A stretch of 64,000 nucleotides of DNA from Hibiscus mutabilis (GCA_019671005.1 CM033726.1:2728001-2792000), one strand, 5' to 3'. Numbered from the stretch's first letter, positions 23,001 through 35,131 are shown. Translations and numbers: made by a program. Notes: generated by a model from the sequence alone, not told the origin.

Positions 23001-23938
23001 GATCTTCACACTCATAAAATATGGTGAATTCCAGTTATCTAATGCAAGCAACTGTCATAATTCCCATGATGGATATTGAGACTATCATTCACAACCAGAT
23101 TTTTTTTCCCTTTTTTGCAAACTCGAGATTTTAAATTGTGCTAAATCTATATAGAGACAGACATACCTATTAGGTTTGCAAAAGCCAAAGGCGAAAGAAA
23201 CACTCTAGGATCTAGGTGCTAGAATCCTTATACTGCTTAAGATGTATAATAAACTCCAAAAGTGGTTTAGTTTATCTATAAAACTGCAATTTTTATGGGT
23301 CAATATGCAGGATTTCCTTATGGTCCTTAAATGTTATTAAATACTACTCAAATATTGAGAATTAGAGAGTTTCACAATACAAATTCTTACCAGTGAAGGT
23401 ACATCTGATAAAAAAAAACTAAACTTAAAGAAAACTTCAACCATACGAAGGTGCATCTCGGTGCACCAAGCATGCCCTGATCAAATGTACCTCACCAATT
23501 AGGGCCAGAGGAACGTTAGTTTGCCATCCAGTGTAAAGGCGCATCATTTAATATTATCCCAAAAAAAAAGCTACACATTATGGTAATTCAAAACATATGC
23601 AACTAATTACGAAAACATAACTAGAAGAACCAAATTGTGAAAGCCAAAAAGGCAAACAAATTCCACTTTCTAAATACATATGCAAAATAATCTTTTAAGT
23701 AGCAGAAAGTACAACCCAACTCCCCAAATTCCCATCAGGGTGATCAAAACAACCCCATTGCAAGAAACCACAGCTCTTTTAAATTTTAATCACAATTACA
23801 ATCCAATCAGATAAACAAACTCATGAGTTCTTGATCTAATTTTCAAATTAAAAGCAAAAATAAGAATTAAACGAAGAAATGGGCAACAGACAACTTTGAT
23901 ACTCACCTTAGACGAGTACTGGAAGAAAAAGGATTCAT
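20003..23938 (-). pseudogene. AP-1 complex gamma-adaptin pseudogene with internal deletion
   Basis: Six exons remain: 23907-23938 (MNPFSSSTRLR), 22078-22380 (DMMRAIRACKTAAEERAVIR...TNSLK), 21824-21926, 20764-21168, 20285-20387 and 20003-20098, all with usable GT-AG borders. Exons 1-2 encode the N-terminal trunk. The third starts as trunk exon 3 (QDLN) and after about ten bases jumps into the hinge (SDDA...GGDFLQDLLGV). The rest is hinge and ear (AGTDVLLDLLSIGT, ESSSLRMVFNFSKQPGNPQ, LHLDPASSNTLPASDNGSITQ, KDVLEEGQIDNFPQNL then stop). Most of the trunk (roughly 500 residues) is missing. The junction puts a stop at once, so spliced mRNA would give about 117 residues; hinge and ear carry further frameshifts. 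Introns are retained, so it arose by DNA duplication and deletion, not retroposition. Gamma-adaptin normally sorts clathrin cargo at the trans-Golgi network. Confidence 0.9.
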
Positions 23939-24571
23939 GATCGTGTCAAGGTCCGAAACTTCAGTAGAGAACTCGAAACGGATCGAATCGAAACTAAAAC
24001 AAAAGCTTGAACTAAGCCAATCATCAAATTAGCGCTATTCAGAACTTAACCGTATTTTTCTATTCGCAAACTTTAAGAATCCGTAACTCTAAGATCCTAA
24101 TGGTGGAATTCGAAGATCAAAGCAAGAGAAACAATCCGAGAATTGGATCCCAGCGACAGAGAAAACCGAGTCTCTGTTTTTCCCACTGACGAAACGGAAA
24201 CTCTGGGGAAAGGAAAAACGGGACGGGAGCAGTGAAATGACAGAGTGGATAACCTGCGGGTAAGATGAATACATGACTCACAAGTCTTCTATTGGGTTAA
24301 AATTTCCTAATCGGATCTTCGGTTTAGCCTTCGAATCGAGCTAATTTCGAATTGGTCAACTTAGAAAATATCTATTTTATAATTTAAATTTTATTTAATT
24401 TTTTTGAGTCAAAATTTATCCACCTTACTTTGCCTATTTGTTTTCACAAGGACATTTACTAAAGCCATCATAATATATTAAATTAATCTTAGTAAATACA
24501 GGTCTAGACTAGAATACAGGTTTGAGAACATATGTATATATAAAGAGTGTGTTCAAAAGCCTAAAAAAATA
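23939..24571. other. Former promoter and leader of the gamma-adaptin pseudogene, then spacer
   Basis: 23939-24280 is less AT-rich and directly upstream of the pseudogene ATG, consistent with a retained 5' UTR. The rest is AT-rich spacer up to the MITE at 24572. Confidence 0.4.
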
Positions 24572-25365
24572 GAGTAAATTATATATAAATAGTCTCCGAC
24601 TATGACCTAATTTTTTTTTGAGTTTTTTGACTATAAAAAATTATAAATAAATCTTTGATTAATCACGACTAATAAATTAGTTCAATTTCGTTAAAAAAAA
24701 TGACTAATGATATGATAATAAAATCTATAAAATAACATATTTAACCCTCAACCTTTATATTTTATTTTAATTTGGTCCTAAATTAATTACCATCATAAAT
24801 TTACTAATCTGTAAAATAACTTTTTTTTTATTCAGCTCTGCAAAATCATCATGAATTTATTAAATTTTGCAAAAGAAGTGAAATAAAAGAAAAAAAAAGC
24901 TTTAGTTGAAAACGGTATAGGATTAGTTATTGTTTGGTCAGAGATTAGCTACTGTTAACAGCAATGAAAGTTTTGATTTTCTAACTCTTTTTACTGTTCT
25001 TACAAATAAAGTTTTAGATGGCTAGTGTTAACAACAGTAGATGTTTATTTTTTTACAAGGGAAGAGGATGAAATTTAAGATTTAAGAGACTAAATTGTTA
25101 TAATACTTTAATGTTAAGACCTAAAATTTTAAATTCTAAACAAAATTAAAATAAAATGTAAAGGTTAAAAGTTAAATATGTTATTTTACTAATTTTATTA
25201 ACTGTCATATCATCAGCTGTTTACTTTTTAACGAAATTAAATCGATTCGTTTGTCGCGATTAATCAAAATATTGATTTGTAATTTCTCGTAATCAGGAGA
25301 CTCAACAAAAAATTAAGTCATAATCGAGAAGAATCATAATCGGGAACCATTTATGTAATTTATTC
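24572..25365. mobile_element. 794-bp MITE with ~210-bp inverted repeats
   Basis: The left end GAGTAAATTATATATAAAT and the right end read inward (GAATAAATTACATAAAT) continue as a long inverted repeat of about 210 bp, including 'GACTATGACCTAATTTTTT' on the left and GATTATGACTTAATTTTTT on the right. AAAAAATA flanks both sides (24564-24571, 25366-25373), an 8-bp target duplication, though low in complexity. No coding capacity. Confidence 0.75.
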
Positions 25366-25949
25366 AAAAAATACAAATAAATATTATTATATAATTACAC
25401 TAATATATTAAAAAATTTAATCATTAGCACAAATTTGTATCCTTTTAAATTCAAAGTATTTTTGAACCTCATAAGTAGTTCTAATAATTTCTATAATAAA
25501 ATATGTTTATTCTAGATGATCCTAGCTTGAACAATATAAAGTTCGGAATAAACTCAAAAAATGCGAAACTGGAAATCAAATTGGCAACAATTTGTATTGG
25601 AAAGCAATGTATCATACAAGTCAATGGCGCCTCCGATAAGTAAATACTAATACCATTATAAACAAGAGAAACAACTCATCCATACCGTTTTTGCTAGCAC
25701 CAGAAAAATGCACGATTTCACAATCATCATTTACAACAATAATAATGACGACAATTTAGCCTTTCACTTTCAGCTCCCGCCCAAGACAACCGTATCTCGT
25801 GCCACTATACCAAATCGTATCTGCCAAGTACGAACAAGCTTCAGATAAGTTAAGAACGAGGTTTCTCTCATTCAAGGGAATCCCTTGAAGCAAATCGGAC
25901 ACTCCAATGTGTAGAACTGGTAAAATTTAAGCCGGCCGCCAAGTCTATG

Positions 25950-28712
25950 TCAAGCATTACTCTCGAAAGAAACCTGAATATGTGGCAGGCCCCGAGGCTT
26001 TGCAATTGTAGCATTTGCAAGGCCTTTAAGCAACTTCAAAACGTCAGCAGTGTCATCGAGGTAATACTTAGCTTTGCTAGGCTTTCGCCCTACGGTGCAT
26101 GCAAAGATTTCCGGAGCCACGGGCAAGGATGGATTAGAAACTGAAGTTAATATGCTCTGAAACATATCTTCATCGGATTTATCATCACCAACACACATCA
26201 CAAAATCGGGTGGCTCCCCACCATTGACCATTTTCGACAGAACCTTTTCTGCAACGAGCCCTTTGCTTACTCCCTGAATGGAAAAGTGAATCAACTATGT
26301 TACACACATAAATATGAGAGCAGTTGGGGGGGGGGGGGAAAGGAAAATCACTTTTTTCATACCTGTGGCTTAACTTCTACAATATGCTGACCTCTATTAA
26401 CAACTGCTGGTTCATTTGCAAGAACACTGTCCAGATGATCCAGCAATTCCTTGGCTTGGCATGATCCGAAATCAGGGTCAGCGTCTTGATGGTGCCACAC
26501 CAAAGCACTCTCCTTCGGCTCTATGCTGGAGCCATCTGTTGCCTCTCTATACAACCTCATAATAGGTTCAACGATATTTTTCCATTCAAGGTCAACTCCG
26601 ACAGGGCTGGTTTCCCATTCAGAGTCCTTACTCCATCTGCAGGGGAATAGAAAATGACCTAAGTTTATTATAGGCATTTAGGATTGTTAATGGCGACGTA
26701 TTAAAAAACTTATAGCAACTGTACCTTATGAAGTACCCATGTTCAGCGGCTATTCCCAGCTTCTCGCACGGAGCAAGCCACTCACTAAGTGAGGTTCTCC
26801 CTCTCCCGCTAACAATAAACACAGTGTTCTTAGGATCATCACAAAGAGTCTTGATGACAGTGATAACTTCAGGGCTAGGAGATTTAATAATGGAAGCTTC
26901 CGGAACAACAGTTCCATCGTAGTCCAGAAATATTGCTCTTCTATTTGTTCGTTTATATGCTGAAACAATGTGATCAGTAGAAAGCCTCCTAAAACTAGGA
27001 GAAAGAGACACAACCCTGAAACCAAGGCCAAATCCAATGCCCCAGCAGCGCTTACTAAAATGATCTTGGCATGCTCTTTCCAAGTCCATCGCAAAGCTGC
27101 GAGCCCAATATGCCACATCATGAGTACTGATGTATCGGTAGTGTTTCTCATGTCGCAATTGCTTCTCTGACTCGGGCATGGTAATAGCTGTATTTAAAGC
27201 CTCGGCCACAGCATCAATATCCCAAGGATTTACCCTTATTGCTCCACTTAAAGACGGTGAGCAACCAATGAACTCAGAAACAACAAGCATGCTTGTTCGA
27301 GGAGATTCTGGCTTTACACCCAGTGCCTCGTCCATGCTAGGAGCTCCCTGCCGACAAACAATATACTTGTAAGGAACCAGATTCATTCCATCCCTCACAG
27401 CATTTACTATGCAACATTCAGCCAGAGCATAATACGCAGATTTCTCATAACGGGGAACAGGACGATCAATCAAAACCACTGGCTGATATTTGGGTGAACC
27501 ATAGACATCATTGATCTTTTTAGCAGTCATATAAGTCTCCTTCTTAGCTTCCTGGACATCCTTTCCAAAGCCCCTTGCAGGATTCACAATCTGAACCAGG
27601 ACTATTTTACCCTGCAAGTCTGGATGCTGCTGTAACAGCTGTTCCATAGCCAGTAGTTTAAGACTGATGCCTTTGAAAATATCCATGTCGTCTATGCCAA
27701 GAATCAATTTTTTCCCTTCGAACTGCTTCTGGATCTCTTTGACCTTGGCAGCAGTGGAGGCGAGTTTCAACACTGACTCAAGTCTACCCATATGAACTCC
27801 TACTGGAAGAATTTTAATAAAAACTGTGCGACCAAAGTAATCAAGACCAATATGCCCTCTTTTAGATTCATAATCAAGGCCCAACATTCTACTGCAGCAA
27901 GACAGGAAATGCCGTGCATAATCAAACGTATGAAAACCAATTAGATCACAATTCAGCAGTCCCCTCAGAATCTCATCCCGAACCGGCAATGTTCGATATA
28001 TTTCTGATGAAGGGAAAGGGCTGTGGAGGAAAAATCCAAGCTTAATTCTATTGAAGTGTTTCCTCAAAAATGTAGGAAGGACCATCAGGTGATAATCATG
28101 AATCCAAACATAATCGTCATCTGGATTGATTACTTCCATAACCTTGTCAGCAAATATTTTATTAGCAGAAACATATGCCTGCCATAGAATACGGTCAAAT
28201 CTATCACCATGGTCAGGACACATGGGCAGCATGTAGTGGAAAAGAGGCCACAAATGCTGTTTACAGAACCCAAGATAGAACTTCTTCTGCAAATCATTAG
28301 GTAGATATGTAGGAACGCAATTAAATTCTTCTAACAGTTTTTGGGCAACTTCTTCCTGTTCATTCGCATCTATATCAACCTTGAGAGACCCTACGTATAC
28401 GACCTCCGTTTCAGGAGAAAATCCATCCTTTAGATGTAGTAAAAGTAAATCCTCATCCCAGCTGAAGCGCCATTTAGAAGTTTCCACATCTCTTTTAGCA
28501 TGCAAAGGTAACATGTTTGCTACTATAATTTTGCGTTCTCTACAACCAGATGAAGTTGCATCTGAATCCCCGTCATTACTGCTACAGGAATCCATGTCAG
28601 AGATGATCCCAGGAACAGTCATTACGCGAGGAAGAGCTCTTGGAGTTTGAGGAATATCAAGTAGATCCCCAGAGACCAAGTGTAAAAAATTTGCACACGA
28701 TCTTGATGCCAT
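25950..28712 (-). CDS. TPS9-like: Class II trehalose-phosphate synthase-like protein (TPS8/9/10 type)
   Basis: Three coding exons (26725-28712, 26363-26636, 25950-26273), all GT-AG, give 861 residues, close to Arabidopsis TPS9. Residues about 60-550 form the glycosyltransferase-20 domain (RKIIVANMLPL, WPLFHYMLP, IHDYHLMVLP, LGFFLHSPFPSSEIYR). From about 590 follows a HAD phosphatase domain with motif 1 LDYDGT (596-601), SGRGR and GDDKSDED (783-790). The position of the UDP-glucose-binding Arg of active synthases is Asp342 (context GIDDMDIFKG), as expected for class II proteins, thought to be mainly regulatory in trehalose-6-phosphate/SnRK1 signalling. The start MASRSCANFLHL is the conserved class II start; an in-frame ATG 42 bases upstream (28754) probably lies in the leader. 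A 5' leader intron is likely. Confidence 0.95.
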
Positions 28713-29697
28713 GAAAACTATTATTTGAAGAAAGCATACAAACAAAATCCACACTAGAAGAAACTGTTTCGATTGAAATGTTCAAAGATCTGCATATAAC
28801 GAAAGATATTAATTAGTGGAACTCACTCACGTTAATCAACCAAATCAATCGAGGAAGCAATACAGAGGATTAAACACCATGATTCCTAACTGTGTGGAGA
28901 CTGTGGAGTGTGGACCTCAAATAAGAGTATTTATTTTTTCCATTATTTCCCTGTAGTTTTGACTTTTCACAATATTTCTAAACATTCTCCAACTGGTCAT
29001 CTTTACCATTTTCATCCAAAAATAATCAGCTAATCTAATGACTAAAGCAAAATAATGATAAAAATAAAAATAATGTTGCAATAAGTACAAAAGAAGCCTT
29101 GAGAGTACTTAATTGGTATTCTTTCCTATTGTTAGCAAAAATAGATCCGCAACCTTATTTTGATCACAGGTAATTTGCAGCAAATATATATTAAAAAGAA
29201 AAAAGAAAGAAGAAAGAAGAAAGCGTACTAATATCATAGCAAACGGAATCAAATAAAAAAATCGAAATCTGGAGTCAAAGCACGCACAGAAAAATAATAC
29301 AGTAAAAAAATATATAAATCCAAAAAAAAAGTAAGAAGTTCATGGGAAAAAATCACGCAGGAATTTCAGCAGGAAAAAATGTTAAAACAACTGATCGATT
29401 TTCATTTATCTTATAATTAATTAAATATTAAACTAATCAACGGCATCCGATTCCTCCGTTTAACATAACCAGAATAAACGATTGTTTTTAGAGAGAGAGA
29501 GAGAGAGAGATAACAATTTTAAATTAAAAAAATCGATTTAGCTTATTTTCCCGCATTTTCTAAGCAACCAAACAGGATATAAACAAAAGTCGAAGAAACT
29601 AACCGTGAGTCAACTTAACAGTAGATCAAATAACAAAAAGAAGACGCAAACAAAACGACGATGCAACCGATCAGAATTCCGTAAGGAGGTTACTTAC
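28713..29697 (-). other. Probable leader intron of the TPS gene
   Basis: A strong donor GTAAGTAAC at 29697 (minus strand) and candidate acceptors between 28730 and 28790 would remove about 0.9 kb of AT-rich DNA. Leader introns are usual in class II TPS genes. The acceptor is uncertain. A 20-base GA repeat sits at 29491-29510. Confidence 0.55.
29491..29510. repeat. (GA)10 microsatellite
   Basis: Perfect GA dinucleotide run of 20 bases inside the putative TPS leader intron. Confidence 0.9.
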
Positions 29698-29890
29698 TTG
29701 TACGTCACGGCGGTTTGAAAAAAGAAAACCGACGGCCGACGAGAGGCGGTATTCCTGTATGAAAGGAAATGGGGGAAAAGTTCGTTAAAGTTGGAAGAAG
29801 AGATAAAGTAGAAAGAGAGAAGGAACGTGTGAGGAAAGAAGAGCGAAGAAGAAAATGGAAGATGTGTTGGAAATGAATGAATGGATTCAA
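29698..29890 (-). promoter_or_regulatory. Probable first (non-coding) exon and start site of the TPS gene
   Basis: On the minus strand the segment is pyrimidine-rich (CT-rich), typical of plant leaders. TATATATT at 29915-29922 lies about 30 bases upstream of a start near 29888. The exon ends at the donor at 29697/29698. Confidence 0.5.
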
Positions 29891-30121
29891 AGTGTGAAAA
29901 TAAAATCGGCGAAAAATATATACGGTTTGTTTTTGTATATTTATGGTTAATTATTATATTTCCATTTGCGAATAGGATAATATCGAAAGTTGCCGTCTTT
30001 ACCTGGGTTACTTTTTTAACCATGGTTTCTCCTTTTTTGAATTTAGCTCCTGTGGTTTACGTATATACCCTTTTTCTATTTCAGTACCTATTTCCTTTTC
30101 CTTTTTTTTTCTTTTTAAAAT

Positions 30122-30885
30122 GGGTAGGATACACACATCATCAATCAACTATTTTCTAACTATTATTTTGGTCACTTAATTTTTAAACTTTTTAATTTAT
30201 TAACTAAACTTTCAGATTCCTACTATTTTGGTAACTCTCGATAATTTTATTATTATTTTCAAATTTATTTTTCATTTTTTATTATTATTTAATATAAAAA
30301 TAATTTAAAATATAAAATTAAATTAAACTGTTCGTCGGCCACCATTCATTATAGTCGGACGCCACCAATGACTGCCCGTAAATGGTGATCATTCAGTCTC
30401 AAATTTTACCGGTCGCTTCGTCTCGGTCCTATGAGTCCGAATTCATCCTCCATTTTGCTAAAAAATGCTCTAAAGTCCACGAAAAAAGATCGAAAGTGAG
30501 GAAACCAAAAAGATTCAAAGGAGATTTGTAGATTTCTGGATTTTTTCGGTGAAACAAATACCAGATTCGAACTCAGCGTGTCAAAACGAGTCCACCTGAG
30601 CAATTTGGGATCGAACGATCATCGATTTTGAGATCAAAAGTGGTTGACAATGGTTGTGTTTTTTTATATTTTTAAATTTAATAATAATAAAATATGATTT
30701 TATTATTTTTTTAATTATTTTTATATTTAATAATATTAAAATTTTTAAAAATAATAATAAAATATTCCATAGTGATAAAAAAAAGAACAATCCGAAAATT
30801 CAGTTAGTAGATTGAAAAATTTAAAAGTTAAGTGACCAAAATGAAAGTCAGAAGATAGTTGAATGATAAACGGTGTATTTTACCC
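30122..30885. mobile_element. MULE-type TIR element, 764 bp
   Basis: A perfect 9-bp target duplication TTTTAAAAT (30113-30121, 30886-30894) flanks long imperfect inverted repeats beginning GGGTAGGATACAC and, read inward from the right, GGGTAAAATACAC. Nine-base duplications are typical of Mutator-like elements. The interior at about 30330-30650 is much less AT-rich than the arms and could be captured host sequence. No transposase. Confidence 0.82.
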
Positions 30886-30894
30886 TTTTAAAAT

Positions 30895-31678
30895 TAATTT
30901 ATGTAATTTAGAATAATAATTTTTTTCATCAAATTTGTTATGATAAAAATAATAATTAACTTTTTATTAGAATAATTTTGTTAAATCACATTAAAATTAT
31001 TGTGTATCCTTAATTTATATTTAAAAAATAATAAATAAATAAATAGGATACATGAATGTTTCTTATCCCGTCAATAAGACATTGACAGAGTTGACAAAAG
31101 TTTATGCTTTGAGCCTAAGCATCTCGATTCGAGTACTAATTTAAAATGTTTTTTAATAACATTATTAATAATATATAATTTTTCGTATTTTTCTGATTTT
31201 TATGGCAGTTTGCTGGTATGTCAAGAACTCGCAGCAAAAAAATATTTGATTTATAGAATTTTTTTATCAAAATATATCGTTGTTGTATTTTATTTAAAAA
31301 ACTATGCACGTTTTCATGCAAAGTGATGTATTTGCTTTTTATATCTTTCATACTTTTTAAAATTTATTGTATTTATTTTTTATATTAAAATTTTAATGAT
31401 TGTGATATAATTCTTTTCGCTTTAAATATAATTCATATCCTTTTATTGTTAAAAAAATAAAACCAAAGAAAACTAATGCTTAGGACTCAAATACAAGACT
31501 AATAAGTCTATGTACAGCTTTTTATTTTCAACAATAATTAGTTATTAAGCGATTTTCAAAAAATATATATTTTATACGATATGTTTCTTTTCATTCTCAT
31601 CGGAAATGGTATTTTTTTGTATCTATAAGTATTAAATAACTACGTTGGTATTTTGGTGATTTTAAAATTAATAATTTT
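30895..31678. other. AT-rich spacer, no gene
   Basis: Very AT-rich DNA with scattered stops on both strands and nothing recognisable. Confidence 0.4.
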
Positions 31679-31911
31679 TTAGGACTTGTTTTTAGTTGTG
31701 TTTGGCTTCTCAAACTAGTTTTTTCACCCATAAAATTCTAAAAGCAACTAAAAACACTTAACTTTTGAGTGTCAAAACCTTAGTTTGTTGTTTGTCCCCC
31801 AAATTAGCTTCTCAAACTTTGCTTTGCCAAAAATTAATTTTTTTAGCTTTTGCAAAATATTGGTTTCGCCTCAAACATTGGTTTCCCACCACAACCAAAA
31901 AAAGCCTAAGT
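31679..31911. mobile_element. MITE, TTAGGACTTGTTTTTAGTTG type (copy 1)
   Basis: The left end TTAGGACTTGTTTTTAGTTG is matched by the inverted right end (CTTAGGCTTTTTTTGGTTG). The interior has short inverted segments around CTCAAACT. A second copy is at 34970-35131. Confidence 0.6.
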
Positions 31912-31944
31912 GTGATTTACTTTCCGTATGTAGAGTAATTTATT

Positions 31945-33007
31945 GGCTTAAATGAAAAATCAATCCTTAAATCATTGTCTGTTTGGTAAATAGCAGTTTG
32001 AGCCAAAATTAGAAGTTTGAGTTAATATTAGAGGTTTGACTGATCAAACCCGCTAATTTAAATATTTGGTAAATAGCATATTAGAGTATCGGATTGCGGT
32101 GAAACCTCTTATTTTGAAAAAAAAAACTGCTAATATGAGCTTTTTAAGATTATAGGTTTTGACATAAGAGTTATAAAGACCCTTTTACCCTTAATAATTA
32201 TAAAAAATCTTCAAATAACCTAAATTTAACCTTTTCTATTTTAATTATTCACACTCACGTATTTACGTTGTGACATATGCAAATTAATATTTTGTTTTGT
32301 TTTTATTCTCACATATTTATATTCGTATTTAAATTTAATAATTAATTAAATTATATTAAAAATAAGTATATGAATAATAAATTAATTTATAAATCTTCAA
32401 ATATGCTTAGTAATGTTATATTGAAAAATTATTTTTCATAACTTAATTAATATTTATAGATACAAAATATTGATAACTAATAAACTATCCATACATGTAT
32501 CAAATATAATTATGTCATTATATGTTATTTTTCTTGTTTAAATAATCAATCAGCTATCAGTTAATTTTACCAAACACTTTTATGCAATCAGCTAATACAA
32601 TTCGCTAGTCAAGTCAGCTAATGTAATCTGCTATCAGCTATCATCTATCCGCTAATTGCCAAACAGGGCCTATGTCTTTTATTTGTTTTTGGCCTTTAAA
32701 CTATTTTTGGTCAAAATAAGTCCTAAACTACCATTGCTAGTCACTTTAAGTCCCTAAACTATTTTTTGGTCAAAATAAGTACCTAAACTATGCCATTTTT
32801 TCTTTTAGTCCCTAAGTTATCTATTGGTCAAAAAATATTTGTGATGTGTCAACATCTTACTGGTCGAAATAATTTTTTTACTTAGATAACTACCGAATTT
32901 AAAGTGACCAGAAAATATAGTTTAGGGACTTATTTTGACCAATCAATACTTTAAGAGATAAAAGCAAACAAAAAGTATAGTTTTGGGGTTGATTTTTCAT
33001 TTAAGCC
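31945..33007. mobile_element. MULE-type TIR element, disrupted by a nested MITE
   Basis: The 9-bp duplication TAATTTATT (31936-31944, 33008-33016) flanks ends that start GGCTTAAATGAAAAATCAA on both sides. Internal inverted text includes 'GGTCAAAATAAGTCC'. The left arm is interrupted at about 31975-32670 by a different element, so the original element was about 370 bp. Confidence 0.8.
31975..32670. mobile_element. PIF/Harbinger-like MITE, nested (copy 1)
   Basis: The ends read TTGTCTGTTTGGTAAATAGC and, inward from the right, GGCCCTGTTTGGCAATTAGC. It matches the element at 55667-56348 along its length, including the phrase GTGAAACCTC and the 3' part with repeated 'AATCAGCTAAT'-like words. It is inserted in the left arm of the MULE-type element. 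Confidence 0.72.
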
Positions 33008-33016
33008 TAATTTATT

Positions 33017-33647
33017 CTCTTTCAATGATTTAGATTCGAACAGTATTATTTACAAAAGATTGAAAAGAAATCTAAACATACTATGTTAAAAAGGAAAAAA
33101 GAAGAGGGGTCAAGTATTTGCTAAAAATGTGTTTTTTTAGGGATGATTTTAACTAGAATATGAATTGGATTTAATAAATATTATTTTGTTTAAATTTATT
33201 CATATGTTTATATATATACATATATAAATTATAATGCATGCATGGACAATTTATAGATAGTTGAAAAGATTTGAAAGGAAAGATTGGTTGATATCATACA
33301 CTAGTAGTAGTGGAGCATTTGATTATGGTTTTTATCCTTATCTTTTGACGTTACCACTAGTAGTGGGGGATTTAATTTAAAATTGATTTGTGAAATTATT
33401 TGAGTGGCCATAACTCATTTCGCTTATTGACTATATATTTTGATCATGAATGTGATAATATAGAATAATTCAGATCAATAGGTATTGGATCTAATAGTGT
33501 TTTTTTAGTTGGCGATTATTTGATTTTTGTTGTAGAGCATTAAGCTAGTTCTTTTAGGTTGATAGACGTTCACAATCATCAAAGATAGGTCGCAGTTAGT
33601 TTTTATAAAGCCAGTTTGTCAACGTATTATTATTGTTATATGTATTT
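33017..33647. other. Spacer, no gene
   Basis: AT-rich sequence between the MITE and the solo LTR. Nothing recognisable. Confidence 0.4.
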
Positions 33648-34369
33648 TGTTGGGAAAAAACGATATTTTCTGGAGCTTTGAATGAAAAATTGATTCAAAC
33701 GTTGTTGAGAAAAAAGTGGAACCAAATCATTGATTAGTAAATGTGCAACCGTGCATGACGTGAGTAACGTGAATGTCCGAACCGGTCTGGCCTTCTGCGG
33801 GCCTGTGGATATCTTAACCAAAATATTTTCCTCGATAGAGCATATATTTTCCAAACTATGTTTTGGAATTAAAAGGATAAATATTAAAAGCTTCTTTGAA
33901 TTCAGACACTAATTTTGAAAATTATTCTTTAAAGGATAATTAATTCTCAAATCATAAATGCTCCATTAGGTATAAATTTTCCTTTATAACCCTCGTGAAA
34001 CTCTTATAAATAGCGAGTAAACCTTTTAGGTTAAACAAAACTCAAAACACAGATTTTTCTATTATTTTACTTTGTGACTTTCAAAATTCAAAAGTAATTT
34101 TTGGTGATAGAAGAAGACAATATAATAGTTCGTGATCTCTGTCGTTGTACTACTGTAGTTGATCATCTAGTTGTTGTATCATGGGAAATAGACAACCGAA
34201 AATCTCAAACATCAATAAATGGCCGAAAATCTGTCTTAAGGAGTCTGTGTAGCTACAGGCCTCAACTCGTTTCCAATCGGTTTCGTTTTAGATATGTTGT
34301 ATCTTTATGTTCAATTCGATTAATAATAATACCAATATTTAATTTTATTATTTTATTCTTGGATTAACA
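33648..34369 (+). mobile_element. Solo LTR, probably Ty1-copia
   Basis: Starts TGTTGGGAAAAAACG and ends TTGGATTAACA (TG...CA). Inside are a promoter-like CTTATAAATAG (about 34002-34015) and a leader-like region with ACACAGATTTTTCTATTATT, as in plant copia LTRs. No PBS or coding sequence follows on either side and no matching 5-bp duplication was found, so it is a decayed solo or truncated LTR. Confidence 0.55.
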
Positions 34370-34430
34370 CTTTTACTATCTCAAAAATATATATAATTAC
34401 ATATTTGTTATTAAATAAAATCATAAAATT

Positions 34431-34560
34431 AGCAATAAGTGTTGTGTGTAACGGTAAGACACATTGCAGTCCTAAGCAGAGAATTAAAATTCGAACCTTG
34501 GAGGCAACGTTGTTGTGAGGGAGAGCCACAGATCTCAAACATGAACCATAAAATGAAGAT
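34431..34560 (+). mobile_element. Possible tRNA-derived SINE
   Basis: An A-box-like TGTAACGGTAAGA (34447-34459) and a B-box-like ATTCGAACCTT (34489-34499) are spaced as in plant SINEs. No clear tail or target duplication. Confidence 0.4.
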
Positions 34561-34969
34561 GAACTATAAAAAATCGTAAAATTCGCAAACACGTGTAATA
34601 ACAAATATATCTTAAAATCAAGTAAATTTTCATAATTTAGAATGAAAATTTCCAATTTATATTTAAAGTACATGTAGGAACATTTCAGAAAATAAAAAAA
34701 ATGTTCCTATCCTACAAGTGGTTTGGCTCAACAAGATCATTAACAAGCTTAAATTACAAGAATATTAAACTTAATTATTCTCTTGATGAGTAGGGGAGTA
34801 GGTTGATTAACCAAAGCAACTATAGATTTGGGCCTTGAATAAAGAAAATTATCCTCCAACGCAGGTTTCTCAGCTTGTTTTGCATACTTAATTAAATTAA
34901 TCGACAAATCAAAGATGAGGATTAAGGCTAAACATCTAAGACTTTATTATCACCTTTTTGTCCTTAACT

Positions 34970-35131
34970 CTAAGTCTTTGTTTTTGGTTGCGATGGCAAA
35001 ATTTGAGGTAAATTAATATTTTGTACAAGCTAAAAAAATTAACTTTTGATAAACTAAGGTTTGAGAAACTAATTTAAAGATATTCTCAAACTAATTATTC
35101 TACCCAAACGCAACAAAAAACAGAGCCTAAG
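34970..35131. mobile_element. MITE, TTAGGACTTGTTTTTAGTTG type (copy 2)
   Basis: Left end 'TTTGTTTTTGGTTGCGATGG' is paired with the inverted right end CTGTTTTTTGTTGCGTTTGG. TAAGTCT occurs at both edges and may be the target duplication. Confidence 0.55.

Noticed and set aside
28713..28754. Upstream in-frame ATG extending TPS by 14 residues (MWILFVCFLQ...)
   Set aside because: The hydrophobic extension is not a feature of class II TPS proteins; the conserved start is the ATG at 28712 and an intron acceptor probably lies here.
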